Position numbers and translations under genes: made by a program. From Cryoendolithus antarcticus (Eukaryota; Ascomycota; Dothideomycetes; Cladosporiales; Cladosporiaceae), in assembly GCA_002077065.1 (NCBI GenBank), contig NAJO01000006.1, positions 1,178,001-1,242,000 of the forward strand: a stretch of DNA of 64,000 nt, written 5' to 3'. The notes beneath the pieces were generated by a model that was given only the letters and a program-made list of their open reading frames with translations, did no database searches and was not told where the DNA came from. Shown piece after piece: positions 22,846 to 32,430 of the stretch (position 1 is the stretch's first letter; each line of letters opens with the position of its first letter).

Positions 22846-23619
22846 ATGGCATCCCCTCAAGTGAACGGCCACCCCTCCACGCCTCCGCCGTCCGATCCCT
22901 TTCCCCCAGCACCCTCCGCGGCACAGTCCTTCGTCCCAGATCTCGCCGCCCCGAGAGCCTCTCTCCAGGACGATGGTCTCTCCAAACGACCCCGCGATGC
23001 TCGCCTCATCCACACAATTCTCCAGAACCTCGGCGTGCAGTCATATCAAGAACGCGTTCCCCTTCAACTAATGGACTTCGCCTACCGGTACACCTCTTCA
23101 GTCCTCTCAGACGCCCTGCGGCTAAGCGGGGAAGGCTATGCGCATGCGGCGGAGCGGGGAAATAAGAGGGTTAAGGATGAGGATGTGGGGAGTAATATTA
23201 CTGTTACGGCGTTAAGGCAGGCTGTTGCGACACGGCAGGGCCATGCGTTTGAGGGGGCGTTGCCGAAGGAGTATTTGATGGGGCTGGCGGCTGAGAGAAA
23301 TCGAGTCGCGCTACCGAAGGTAGAGTCTGGAATTGGGCTGCAGTTGCCGGATGAGAAGTACTGTCTGACGGGAATTGGGTGGAGATTGAAGGAGGAATGG
23401 GATGAGGAGATTGATGATGAGGAGGATGGGGAAGGTGTGCCGATAGTCAACGGCGTTGCTGCTGCAGAGGGTGGAGGAAGCGATGCACGGATGGGTGGCA
23501 TGGACGGAGCTATGGACGTTGACGGTGAGGAGGATGAGGATGAAGAGGGTGGTGGGAAGATGGAGGACATTTTTGGTGACGAAGCACCGGAAGGTCAAGA
23601 TACGATGAAGGAAGACTGA
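22846..23619 (+). CDS. TAF9: TFIID/SAGA subunit TAF9
   Basis: Single exon, 257 aa. The start is ACCATGG, a strong context. After a Pro-rich leader, residues about 47-125 form the TAF9 histone fold: RPRDARLIHTILQNLGVQSY, VPLQLMDFAYRYTSSVLSDA and VTALRQAVATRQGHAF. These are the expected H3-like helices. A conserved part follows (LPDEKYCLTGIGWRLKEEWD), then a long acidic C-terminal tail (EEDEDEEGG) typical of fungal TAF9. TAF9 pairs with TAF6 through the histone fold in TFIID and SAGA, supporting Pol II initiation and histone acetylation. The presence of ADA3 (another SAGA subunit) 33 kb away is coincidental as far as can be seen. Confidence 0.9.
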   Translation: MASPQVNGHPSTPPPSDPFPPAPSAAQSFVPDLAAPRASLQDDGLSKRPRDARLIHTILQNLGVQSYQERVPLQLMDFAYRYTSSVLSDALRLSGEGYAHAAERGNKRVKDEDVGSNITVTALRQAVATRQGHAFEGALPKEYLMGLAAERNRVALPKVESGIGLQLPDEKYCLTGIGWRLKEEWDEEIDDEEDGEGVPIVNGVAAAEGGGSDARMGGMDGAMDVDGEEDEDEEGGGKMEDIFGDEAPEGQDTMKED

Positions 23620-23789
23620 GCTTAGACACTGGGGCTGTGGCAAGCATGGAATTAGCATGGCGTTGGAGGATCGAGTATGAAAAGCAGCATTTTCCAAGAC
23701 TGTAGCATGCAATGCAGCTGACGAGAGCCTTCACGGGCACGTTGAACCAATCTAGCTTTCCAAGAACGACTGAAGCAGCTACCGCTGTG

Positions 23790-24660
23790 TCAAGATGTCC
23801 GCCCATCGACGCCACCCACCTTCTCGACGTGCCATGCTTCACAGGCCGCCACGCAGAGTCCGCACGTTTCAAACTCATCTAGCAAGCCCCGCAGCAGTTC
23901 CTCAATAATATGGACGACTCTCACGATATCTCTTCGGATTCTAAAGAGTGTTTCCTGCGGAGCCTGGAACAGATCGATGGGCATGTACTCCGATACGCCT
24001 TCGCTTTCGCACTCAAGCTGCTCCAGCGAGACGCTGGTGTCGCACAAGGCCGAGTAAAGGCATGTCAGAGCCTCACAGAGACTATCGTACTCAAGCCAAG
24101 TGTTGTACATGCTTTTTCATCAGTATCAAAGCTGTAATCGGTGCCATTACTGTATTCAGAAGAGCCAGCATCGGCGCTTACATCCTCATTGTCGACGCAG
24201 CCTGGAAATACCTCCGGTGATTTCGCTCCGCGGTTCGACGTGTCGCTATTGTCTCGCTCACACAGCATCTCTGCGACCGCCAACGGCTCAGCTAGATCAT
24301 CGACGCGCTGACATTCGACCCTGGAGGACTCCACATGAAAGGAAGGTCGTCATTAGTCCCGCCCGGCAGCTTTCCACTCCGCTCGCTGTCATCCAATTGC
24401 TGCTCATCTGGTCCATAGTCCTGCTCCGACAGTGCTATGCCGAGCATATGTATAGTGCCGGCAAGTAACCTGCACGCAGTTTTGGCATCATCAATGTGTC
24501 CGGGAGCGTTGTTGCAGGGCTCAGAAGTGCACACTTCGATGTTCTTGTTGCACATGCGCGCGCTTCCGCAGAGGGCAGTCAGGAGCTGCTGTAAAGTGCT
24601 ATCAGTATTGAGCATTACCATAACTCGCAGCTAGGCGCTTGGTACAGTAGCAAAATGAAT
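23790..24660 (-). pseudogene. Decayed paralog of the Cys-containing acidic protein at 24951
   Basis: Three overlapping minus-strand frames (24621-24292, 24334-24065 and 24110-23790) together resemble one protein similar to the intact neighbour. In the first, LQQLLTALCG, NIEVCTSEPCNNAPGH and DDAKTACRLLAG match LVQWLNDVRG, NIYLCNTKPCSNERGH and DEDARIAYRAF of the neighbour. A CYCTKR motif in another frame just upstream (about 24640) may match its CAYCKHK. The second frame gives an acidic Ser-rich linker and the third an amphipathic C-terminal part. One change of frame could be an intron, but the second falls by an A5 run near 24115 with no convincing splice sites. I therefore call it a pseudogene. 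An unusual intron set or sequencing indels are alternatives. Confidence 0.45.
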
Positions 24661-24950
24661 CACGCTCAGGATGGTAGATGACTGCGCGTCATCAGCACGG
24701 GTCATTAAAAATGAAGCCGAAAGGTGGTCATCATTTTGCCGCATCGTGCTGCCGATGGTGCATGGCGCTTCTGGACATATCTGGTGCTATCTACCGATTC
24801 CTGTACAGCGTTCTAATGCTTCGCACTGATAGGTCTTCTCATCGACTCAGCTGCAACATTAGGCGAACAACACAGCCGACGAAGCAGAACCACCACGAAT
24901 CGATCTGACGCACAAACGAGGCGCGACACAACACTTCATCTCCGGTGCCG

Positions 24951-25616
24951 CTACTTTACCGAACGAATTTTTACCGTCCCGAGCGCTCTTCCAAGCTCCT
25001 TGTAAAACATGCGCCACTCGTAATGCATGTCGTCGAAGTGTCCTTGCATGTTCTGATAGGCGTCATCGATATCCACGTACGCATCGCTCGGCAGGCCTTC
25101 AGATAGAGTCTCGATCTGGCTGCTAATGAACTCGAGCACCTTGCCGAAACAATCCAAGCTTCCCACGATCTCCCTCATGAGCTGACAGCGACTCTTGTTT
25201 CGCTCGTACTCAAGATCGTCCTCGTCATATTCGTCGTCGGCTCCATACAGCCCATCCAGGTAGCCCAGGTTCTCCAGGTCAGGACTTTCTGTAAGATCTT
25301 CCAGGTCCATCATTGCAAATGCCCCCTCTACAGTGTCTGTCGAAGGTATCAGCGCTTCTACGAGCTCGGTCGGCGCTACTGTTGGCGCCAGCTTGATTGC
25401 CCGATACACCAAATTGAGGAGAGTGTCGAACGCACGGTACGCAATCCTCGCATCTTCATCGTGCCCGCGTTCGTTGCTGCATGGCTTCGTGTTGCAGAGA
25501 TAGATATTCTGGGCGTAAGAGTGCACCGTGCCGCGAACGTCGTTCAGCCATTGCACGAGACTGTGCTTATGCTTGCAGTAAGCGCACTTGGTTGGCGAGT
25601 CGACTGTAGAACCCAT
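24951..25616 (-). CDS. Unrecognised acidic protein with CxxC and CxxxxC motifs
   Basis: Single exon, 221 aa from the ATG at 25616 (MGSTVDSPTKCAYCKHKHSL); an in-frame extension to 25679 starts with a weaker context. Visible parts are a short N-terminal Cys/His segment (CAYCKHKH) that could bind a metal, a helical domain with CNTKPCSNERGHDEDARIAY, an acidic linker (DDEYDEDDLEYERNK) and a C-terminal helical region rich in aromatic and acidic residues. I do not recognise the family. Its architecture, helical N-terminal part, acidic linker and helical C-terminal part of about 220 aa in total, is like that of the family at 45-52.8 kb, although clear sequence identity is not visible. A decayed tandem copy lies directly downstream. 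Confidence 0.6.
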   Translation of the reverse strand: MGSTVDSPTKCAYCKHKHSLVQWLNDVRGTVHSYAQNIYLCNTKPCSNERGHDEDARIAYRAFDTLLNLVYRAIKLAPTVAPTELVEALIPSTDTVEGAFAMMDLEDLTESPDLENLGYLDGLYGADDEYDEDDLEYERNKSRCQLMREIVGSLDCFGKVLEFISSQIETLSEGLPSDAYVDIDDAYQNMQGHFDDMHYEWRMFYKELGRALGTVKIRSVK

Positions 25617-25679
25617 GGTGGATCTGTAAACGTGCGCGCAATGATGAGAGGATAGAGCTAGTTCACTGATGATAGTCAC

Positions 25680-26042
25680 CTATCCTATAGGTCTAGCTAA
25701 GCATCGCTCACAAGGCAGAGCTTGTTGCAACAAGACCTGTTGTTTGCGTCGATGCTGCGTCTTTGAGACATGTTCACCCTTCGCTGGTTTTCTACTGGGG
25801 CGGCCACCCGGGTTCTTCGCTGCGCAGGCACGATACGACGATGAGTCTTGGTGATGCAGCCCAGAACCTATCCGAAGTAGGTGCACAACAACTACCAGAC
25901 ACATAGTAGCCGTCATGATCGAGAACACGGGTCGCCAGCCACAGTCTCCTCGCGGACTGATAGTCGAGGACGTGACTGGTAATTCTGTAATGCTCAAAGT
26001 AGCAGGAGCGTACTCTGAGTCCATCATTCCTTCCGTTTTCAT
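25680..26042 (-). CDS. Possible small membrane protein
   Basis: Frame of 120 codons from the ATG at 26042. One hydrophobic stretch (FSIMTATMCLVVVVHLLRI) could span a membrane, and the C-terminal half is basic. It has no recognisable domain and ends only about 60 bases from the start of the gene at 25616. It could equally be a chance frame in the promoter region. Divergent from the gene at 26189. Confidence 0.25.
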   Translation of the reverse strand: MKTEGMMDSEYAPATLSITELPVTSSTISPRGDCGWRPVFSIMTATMCLVVVVHLLRIGSGLHHQDSSSYRACAAKNPGGRPSRKPAKGEHVSKTQHRRKQQVLLQQALPCERCLARPIG

Positions 26043-26188
26043 ATCTCGCAAGAGACCGTAAGGGACTCCGCTCTTGCCGCCTCCCTTCCCTAACTCTCAC
26101 CATCCGTCACTCTCCCCAGAGGTTTCGCAGCCACCCTGAGACCTTATCATCATCAAAATCACCATCCCTCTCCATCAACCCAGCCACA

Positions 26189-26587
26189 ATGAAACTCCCA
26201 TTCACCATTCCTCTTCGCTGGCTCTTCTGCTGTCACGTTAACGTCGAGCCACCGAACAGCACTGAACCCCTCGCAGCAGAGCAACATGACGACGAAGTCA
26301 TCGAGCTACAGAACATCGTCTACCAGACTCGCTTCACTCGCCATCATCCCATGTACGCTGCCCAAGCTGAGAAAGTTGCAACCGAGTGGGCAAGATCGAA
26401 GACTTCGTTGGGAAAGGGGAGGCTAGTGGACGAGCATCCGCCTCAGATTCCGCCGATGATGTTGCTTAGAGGTGGACCAGCGAGCGGAAGTGGGAGGACT
26501 AGCACGGAAGCTGTCGTTGGCGAGGATTGTGGTGAGCTCGTTGCAACAGTACCCGATCGACAGAAGACAGAGTTGACATGGTCTTAG
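26189..26587 (+). CDS. Hypothetical protein, 132 aa
   Basis: The ATG at 26189 is in a good fungal context (CCACAATGAA) after a pyrimidine-rich leader with ATCATCATC repeats, which supports a real start. The N-terminus has a short hydrophobic segment (FTIPLRWLFCCHVNV) too short and interrupted for a clear signal peptide. The middle is acidic and helical (EQHDDEVIELQNIVYQTRF) and the rest looks disordered. I do not recognise it. Confidence 0.45.
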   Translation: MKLPFTIPLRWLFCCHVNVEPPNSTEPLAAEQHDDEVIELQNIVYQTRFTRHHPMYAAQAEKVATEWARSKTSLGKGRLVDEHPPQIPPMMLLRGGPASGSGRTSTEAVVGEDCGELVATVPDRQKTELTWS

Positions 26588-27043
26588 CAATGCTCGGCAA
26601 GCCCAACTATGCAATGAACAGAAAGAAGAGCACCCAAGGCAATCCTTCCGGAGCATGACCGGTGATTTCAATCGTTGCTAATAAAGACACAGAAATGATC
26701 GCTGACCTTGATGACGTGTTTGGGATCAAGAAGAGCGATGAAGAGAATTCCAATTCCAAGGCCAAGACCACGTCCGGGAGCAGGAGTTGCCCTGCGGTTG
26801 GCATCATATGCCAACAGCTGCTTGATTATGACATGAGACAGTCGTGTCGTGCATGAGCATTGTCGAAGAGCGCTAGACAGCGCTGAGCAGGCTCGCACAT
26901 CGTGCTTGAAAAGAGATAGTACTGTAAAAGGCACGCGGCACCTGCTCGGCCGAGAAGATGGCCAGGGTGGCGGACTTGCCACGTTGAAGGATAGTCAGAC
27001 TACCGTTCAGGTCGTCTTGATGACTTGAGGGTAGCCTCGCAAT
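26588..27043. other. Intergenic, no supported gene
   Basis: About 460 bases between the hypothetical gene (plus) and the FRG1-like gene (minus), which converge here. It should hold both 3' ends. Short frames on both strands have no recognisable content. Confidence 0.45.
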
Positions 27044-27856
27044 TCAAGCGAATTTGTCGTGCTTCCCCTTCACCTTGACATCGAGCATAGCCTCGTGAAA
27101 GTTCCCCTCCTTCCTCGCCTTCTTCAGCTTCTTCACCTCGTCGTCTTCCAACCTCCTGCCCACTTCATCCTCCAGCTCCTTCCGACTGATCTTCGCCCTG
27201 ACCTTCTCAGCCTTCTCAACCTTCAGCTTCGGCTTGAAGCGTGCTTGCATCCGTATCCGTATCACTGTGCTCTCGGGCAGATCCTCTCCTTCAAGACTCT
27301 GCACATCGCCCCTCACGTCAGGCTTCTGCCCCTCTCCATCAGCCCCAACATACCTCCCGCGATTAGTCCTCAACCTGAACACTCCACCCTCGCTCGCCTC
27401 ACAAGTCCAAGTCTCCTCAGGACTTATAGCCTCCCTCTCCACCCTCAGCACCCCAACCTTATCACAACCCAGATACTTCCCATTGCATCCCTTGAACACC
27501 ACATCTCCCTCGCTTCCCACGACCCTCGTAGCCACGAAAACCTGTCGCACATCGTGCGGCTCTGCGCTGGCAGGATTGCCTTCAACGAGATTCTCGAGCT
27601 TAGACGCGAAGACTACGCCGAGCTGGTCGCAGGCTAGGGCATGGGGTGGGGATGTGTGGAAGACCAGGAGGACCGGACCGGAGAGGTCGGTGAAGGTGTC
27701 GGCGGAGACCCAGGTGTCATCCTCTGGGGCCTCTGTAGGAGGTTCGTTGGCGCGGATCAGGGAGGTAGAGGTCGCATCGTCTGCGCCGAGCTCGTCGGGC
27801 CGCTTGCGCTTCTTGGAGGGTTTCTTGTCGCCTTTGAAGGTTAAGGCTTTAGGCAT
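27044..27856 (-). CDS. FRG1: FRG1-like protein
   Basis: Single exon, 270 aa from MPKALTFKGDKKPSKKRKRP. The basic N-terminus is a likely nuclear/nucleolar signal. Residues about 75-195 match the FRG1 fascin-like beta-trefoil, including VFVATRVVGS, DVVFKGCNGKYLGCDKVGVL, ETWTCEASEGGVFRLRTN and GRYVGADGEGQ. The basic C-terminus (RFKPKLKVEKAEKVRAKISR, KKLKKARKEGNFHEAMLD) is also characteristic. FRG1 proteins are nuclear, are linked to RNA processing and to actin bundling in animals, and the fungal members are uncharacterised in detail. The in-frame upstream extension (MRPIIAD) is probably leader. Converges with the gene at 26189, and lies upstream of the dehydrogenase on the same strand. Confidence 0.85.
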   Translation of the reverse strand: MPKALTFKGDKKPSKKRKRPDELGADDATSTSLIRANEPPTEAPEDDTWVSADTFTDLSGPVLLVFHTSPPHALACDQLGVVFASKLENLVEGNPASAEPHDVRQVFVATRVVGSEGDVVFKGCNGKYLGCDKVGVLRVEREAISPEETWTCEASEGGVFRLRTNRGRYVGADGEGQKPDVRGDVQSLEGEDLPESTVIRIRMQARFKPKLKVEKAEKVRAKISRKELEDEVGRRLEDDEVKKLKKARKEGNFHEAMLDVKVKGKHDKFA

Positions 27857-28054
27857 GTCTGCAATGATGGGTCGCAAGTGGAATATGAGGTGGACCGACG
27901 TCTAGCGTTGCCTATTTGGGATGAAGTGACTGACAGGGTGAGGCAACAAAGTTGGACACTGCAGAAAATTGTCGAGAAGGAAGGCACAAGCGCGAGTTCA
28001 AGAGGTCATGCTTGTTTTCTAGGGTATCTACTTTCTCATCTCGTTGTCACTACT

Positions 28055-29514
28055 CTATGCCTTCGGTACCCATAGCCCGGGGCTGCCCTCGCACGGTGGC
28101 GCTGAGAACTTCGTCTCGACGTAGATCTTTTGCATGCCATCCTCCTTCTTGTCGAAGGTGTAGTACGCCTTCGCCATGTCCTCCATCTTGACGCGATGCG
28201 TCAGCATCTTCAGCGGGTCGATCTCACCAGTCTGAATCCTCTTCAGCAGGTCGTGCCAGTACAGGTGCACTGGTGCTTGACCGTTGCCGATCAGCCGGAT
28301 ACCGCGCTCCATGAGTGATCCTGAGAGGGTGAGTTAGCTAATGCTGAGGAATTTAAGGTCACAAAGAACGACCTACCGATGTTGAAGTGGTTAGTGTAGC
28401 CCACGTACACGCCAGTGATACCGCACCGTCCGTAGTTCTTGACAGACTCGATCATTTCGTTCACGAGCTCGCTGGTGTCTGTCTCAAGACCCATAGCGAT
28501 CTCCATCTTATGTGCGTAGCTCTTCGCGTACTCTCCAGCAGCACACTCAAGAGCGACATCCGGCCCAAGACCATCAGTCATCTCTTTGAGCTTGTTGACC
28601 ACGCCCTTCGTGTTGCTCAGCTTCGAGAAGTCGACGAGCTCGACCTTGGGATACTTCTCCTTCACGAAGTCTAATCGCCAGTTCTGGTCAATCATGATGA
28701 CACGGCTTGCGCCGTTGATAAAGGAGAAATCAGCGCACATCTGACCAATGGGACCAGCGCCCCAGATGGCCACAATGTCGCCCTTCTTCACGCCAGTGTC
28801 GACAACGCAATTCCAGCTGGTCGAAATAACGTCCGATAGGAAGAGGCCCTTCTCATCTGGCACGTCCTCAGGTAGCTTGAGTAAGTTCACATCACCAAGC
28901 GGCACGCGGACGTACTCAGCCTGCCCACCAGCAAAGCCACCGGTGAAATGCGAGTAGCCGAACATACCAGCCGTGTTGCCACCATACATAGCGTGCTCAG
29001 TCTTGTTCGAGTTTGTCTTCAAGCACTGCGAAGAGAGCTTCTGGTCGCAGAAATGGCACGCTCCGCAAGCGATCTGGAAGCTAGCGACCACTCTGTCGCC
29101 CTTGCTGAAGCCCTTAACAGCTGAACCCATCTCGTCTATGACACCGCAGAATTCATGACCGAGAATGTCGCCCTTGGACATCTGGATGACGCTGCCGTGG
29201 AGAAGATGGAGGTCGCTACCGCAGACCGTACTGCCGGTGACTTTGAGGATGACATCGCGGTCCTCGATGACCTTGGGCTTGGGGACCTCGACTGATTGAT
29301 CGTTAGCTTGGGACTCTCACGGTTTCCCTCGCAAGGTGTACGCACCAATTTCCACAACATTCTTCCCCTGCCAGACCAATGCCTGCATCGTGACACTTGG
29401 GTCACCATACTTCTCGCGATCGTTCGCTGGGTTCGTGACATCCTGCGCGGTGATTGCGTTGTCATTGTGGCCAACGGCTTGCTCCACCTTGTATGCTGCT
29501 TGTGAGAGAGACAT
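28055..29514 (-). CDS. Zinc-dependent alcohol dehydrogenase (MDR family; formaldehyde dehydrogenase-like)
   Basis: Exons 29514-29346, 29291-28377 and 28320-28055, giving 449 aa; introns of 54 and 56 bases with GTGCGT and GTAGGT donors and CAG acceptors. The GroES-like part has the catalytic zinc cysteine in VCGSDLHLLHG, then GHEFCGVIDE, and the structural zinc cysteines CGACHFCDQKLSSQC. The Rossmann part has GAGPIGQM for the NAD(P) pyrophosphate and a VIMIDQNWRLDF end of beta strand 2. An extra N-terminal segment of about 40 residues (MSLSQAAYKVEQAVGHNDNA) precedes the catalytic domain. The combination of GHEFCGVI and a long C-terminal domain resembles glutathione-independent formaldehyde dehydrogenases, but the true substrate alcohol or aldehyde cannot be read from sequence. 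Cytosolic: no targeting signal is seen. Confidence 0.88.
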
Positions 29515-30280
29515 GTTGAGTACTGTTCGTGGAAAGATTGGATAAGAAATGGAGGATGACGAAGTTAAAGAGGAGATGGGAGAGCTTTCACCTTGAGACT
29601 TCTACTGCCGACTCTCCTCGCTTGTCACAGCCATGTCATGCCACTCTACGCGACCTCATACCTCATGAGACGCGGCGGCAAAAGTTCCCCGCCAGAGATG
29701 TTGCTGAGTACGTCATGATGAACGAGGTGATCGTCTTCGGCATTTCGATCTGTTGCAGCGGCGTGATGGCCGACGCTCGTGGTCACTAGATAGATTGCAA
29801 GATCCTTGCGGTGTGGAATACGGCACCTGTGACGCTCGGTAGTTGATGTCGAGAAGAAGAGAACAGCAAGACATGACGATGTAGAGAGTTCTGTACCTGC
29901 TCCACACAGATCTGTGCGGCTCGAGCTTGATTGCGCCACGATCTAGAAACGCGCGTTGCCAAGATTCAGCCCTACAGTATGTAGTTGTCTATAGGTAGAG
30001 AGTGTTTCTCACCGAGACGCGGTGCCATTATAGGCCGCTGTGGGTTGCAGTGCCTTAGCACAAGCCGCGGGGATTGCAACGTGAGAGAGTAGGTATGGAA
30101 TAACCCTGACGATTGCAGCTTGACACTTTCGCGCTAACGGGATCTATCATGCCTGTTCTTTCTATCAACTTCCTGTGCGAAAGACCTTGATTCTTGCCCG
30201 CCTAGATCGATGAGTTGGGTATTCTGCATGCATCCACCAATCCAAAATACTACCACAACGCCATGCTAAAACGCAAAACT
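29515..30280. other. Intergenic, no supported gene
   Basis: About 770 bases. It contains the dehydrogenase promoter at its left end and the 3' flank of the disordered-protein gene at its right end. Frames at 29529-29789 (plus) and 29646-29939 (minus) overlap and look like chance. Confidence 0.45.
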
Positions 30281-31546
30281 TCATTCGCTCCCGCAGCCAC
30301 AACTAAACATCCTCGTGCGAGCCCATGCCTCAAACCTGACCCATCCGCTCTTTGCGGGCTTGGGCTGATACGTTCGCTGCGCGACCGGCTTCTCCGATGT
30401 ACCTGCCAATCTACCCTGTGTCGGTAAGGAAGCCTCATTCGACTCTCTATACCCATCGTACGGTCTAGCATCGACGTTCTCACTCGTGCTCGGCCGCTTA
30501 CTGTCTTTCCTTCCCCTGTTCTTCCCTTCCCTAGTCGCGACAAGTCGCACGGGTCTTGCCTTCTCCGACGACTCAGATCGTCGCGCCTGCCTGGCCTGCT
30601 TTCGATTTTGATCTTCTGCAGCTCTCCGATCCTTATCTGCCTCTTTCTCCTCGAACTTCTTCCTTGCCTCTCGTATACGCTCGTCTCGCGTCTGTGGATC
30701 CAGATCCGACTTCCGAGATACGAATGACATGCCCATGTCAAAACTCGGTCGAGTCGAAGGGGAAGCCTGATCGAACGATCGTTCTGCATCGCGGCGGGTC
30801 CAAGCTAGCTTTGAGCCAGACGACTTGTTCGATCTTATCGAAAGGTTCGTCTGCGAAGCGTTCGTAATCTTGGGCACGAGACCCAAGTCCGACGCTGTGT
30901 GGGTCTGCGACAGTGGTGTAGGTGGGATCTGCGGTGTGGAGCTGACAGACATGCTTCGTCTTGTTCTGAAGCCGGAGCCGAGTCTGAAGTCATCATCCAC
31001 GATATCACTGCTCTCAATGACCTCTTCGTCGTTCAATGAAGATCGGCCAGTTGGGGGAGTATACGGTCTCGGTGTCTGTCTCATAGGGTGTACAAAGGGC
31101 TGTGTTGGCCGGTACGATCCAGACCCATTCGAGACTTGCGAGCCGCCGCTGATGGTCCTCGAATGTGATGCCGTTCGTCTGCCTGAGCGAGAGAAACTCA
31201 CATCCGCCGCACGAGGGCTGTAGTCTTGTATACCCAGCCCTGCCAACTTCTCGTTCTCCGCCGTCGACCTCGATAGATCCAACTTGCCTTGGTCTTCCTT
31301 GCCAGCAGAGATCTTCCGCAAGTAAGGCTTGATCTTCGGCGTCGTGCCGAGTGTCGGTGTTGCTGTGCCGCTTTGGAGAGGACTATCATAGAATGACGGC
31401 GTGACGCTGTCGCCATAACCACGAAGTGCTGACGGTGGATTCGGCAAAGTCGTGCTGGCATCAGAGCCACTGCGTTTATGCAGTTTCGCATGTTGACGTT
31501 TCGTTGCTTGCGGGGCATTGCGATGTCCCGCATCGTATGAAGCCAT
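30281..31546 (-). CDS. Disordered Ser/Pro/Arg-rich protein with conserved C-terminal motif
   Basis: Single exon, 421 aa. Most of the protein is low-complexity and Ser/Thr/Pro/Arg-rich, with many potential phosphorylation sites (SVTPSF, TPSTRPSF, PPTPLSQ). Residues about 290-345 form a strongly charged helix (DERIREARKKFEEKEADKDR) likely to be a coiled coil. The C-terminus ends with the more conserved SGWVRFEAWARTRMFSCGCG, which has an amphipathic or membrane-tethering look, with two cysteines near the end (possible palmitoylation, inference). I do not recognise a named family. Related proteins appear to be widespread in filamentous ascomycetes, but this is from memory of the pattern only. Confidence 0.7.
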   Translation of the reverse strand: MASYDAGHRNAPQATKRQHAKLHKRSGSDASTTLPNPPSALRGYGDSVTPSFYDSPLQSGTATPTLGTTPKIKPYLRKISAGKEDQGKLDLSRSTAENEKLAGLGIQDYSPRAADVSFSRSGRRTASHSRTISGGSQVSNGSGSYRPTQPFVHPMRQTPRPYTPPTGRSSLNDEEVIESSDIVDDDFRLGSGFRTRRSMSVSSTPQIPPTPLSQTHTASDLGLVPKITNASQTNLSIRSNKSSGSKLAWTRRDAERSFDQASPSTRPSFDMGMSFVSRKSDLDPQTRDERIREARKKFEEKEADKDRRAAEDQNRKQARQARRSESSEKARPVRLVATREGKNRGRKDSKRPSTSENVDARPYDGYRESNEASLPTQGRLAGTSEKPVAQRTYQPKPAKSGWVRFEAWARTRMFSCGCGSE

Positions 31547-32430
31547 GTTTGCTGCTCGTTACCTCGTATGCATGCAAGTCGTTGCAGTCGTCATCATGTC
31601 AACTTTTCAAGGACAGTAGTCGAGTACATGTTCGCAGACTGTATCAGACACTACGCCGCTGAACCAGCAGGGCGAAGTCACAGTGTTGCAAAGCGCTGGA
31701 GCCGGTTGGGGCTGTGATGTTGAAGGATGGATGCAGTGCGGCGCGGATGTTGGCATGTGGATGTGGATCCCTGTTCTGCATGGCTCCAGGCCCTAGGTTA
31801 CATGCAGCAACATGTGCCTTTATGTGCCGCAACATAGACTTGATGACGACTTCGTATTGCGAGTTCGCCAATCTCCCAAGATCTTGGTTGGCGTGGTGTT
31901 TAGCCAAGCCATCTGATCGTGGGGAGTGGTCTGTGTGTGTGGAGGGTTGATGGGGATGATGATGGGATTCAACATGGTGTTCTGACTTCTCGACTGCTGC
32001 ACGGCACGATGACCTGCAGGTGAGGGAGATACATATCGGATATCCGTGGCCTTCCGGACAGCAAGCTCGTGGTCTACAGCTGTCGATGGAGCTGATCAGA
32101 GTCCAGACACGGATGTAACGGTTGTGGGAGCTGCGCGACATGTTTCCACCTCCACATCGACATGCGGGTGGGTCTCCACTTCCATAGTGGAGGGAGCGCG
32201 AGCCGGCGCATCCGACTCTTCGAATGGCAGACGTGAGCTGGACGGCAGTTCGAGTCACCGCTCCGCTGGCAGGCTCATGTTTGACGACTTCACTATATGT
32301 ATGCTGGCGCGGAGCGAGGCCGACTGGATACCACACAAGTCGTCACCCCGCTTCAAATTGTACGAATCGCAAGGTAGGAGTTTATGAGTGAGCGGTGATA
32401 CGATTCTATATGCCCAGATGTCACTCATAT
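31547..32430. other. Intergenic, no supported gene
   Basis: About 880 bases upstream of the disordered-protein gene and downstream of the MFS transporter gene. The 230-codon minus frame at 31644-32336 is long but rich in Cys, His and Arg, without domains, and lacks an ATG start in a good context. I see no real gene. Confidence 0.4.

Noticed and set aside
31644..32336. 230-codon minus frame
   Set aside because: Rich in Cys, His and Arg without pattern, no good ATG, overlaps nothing but fits chance in GC-balanced DNA.
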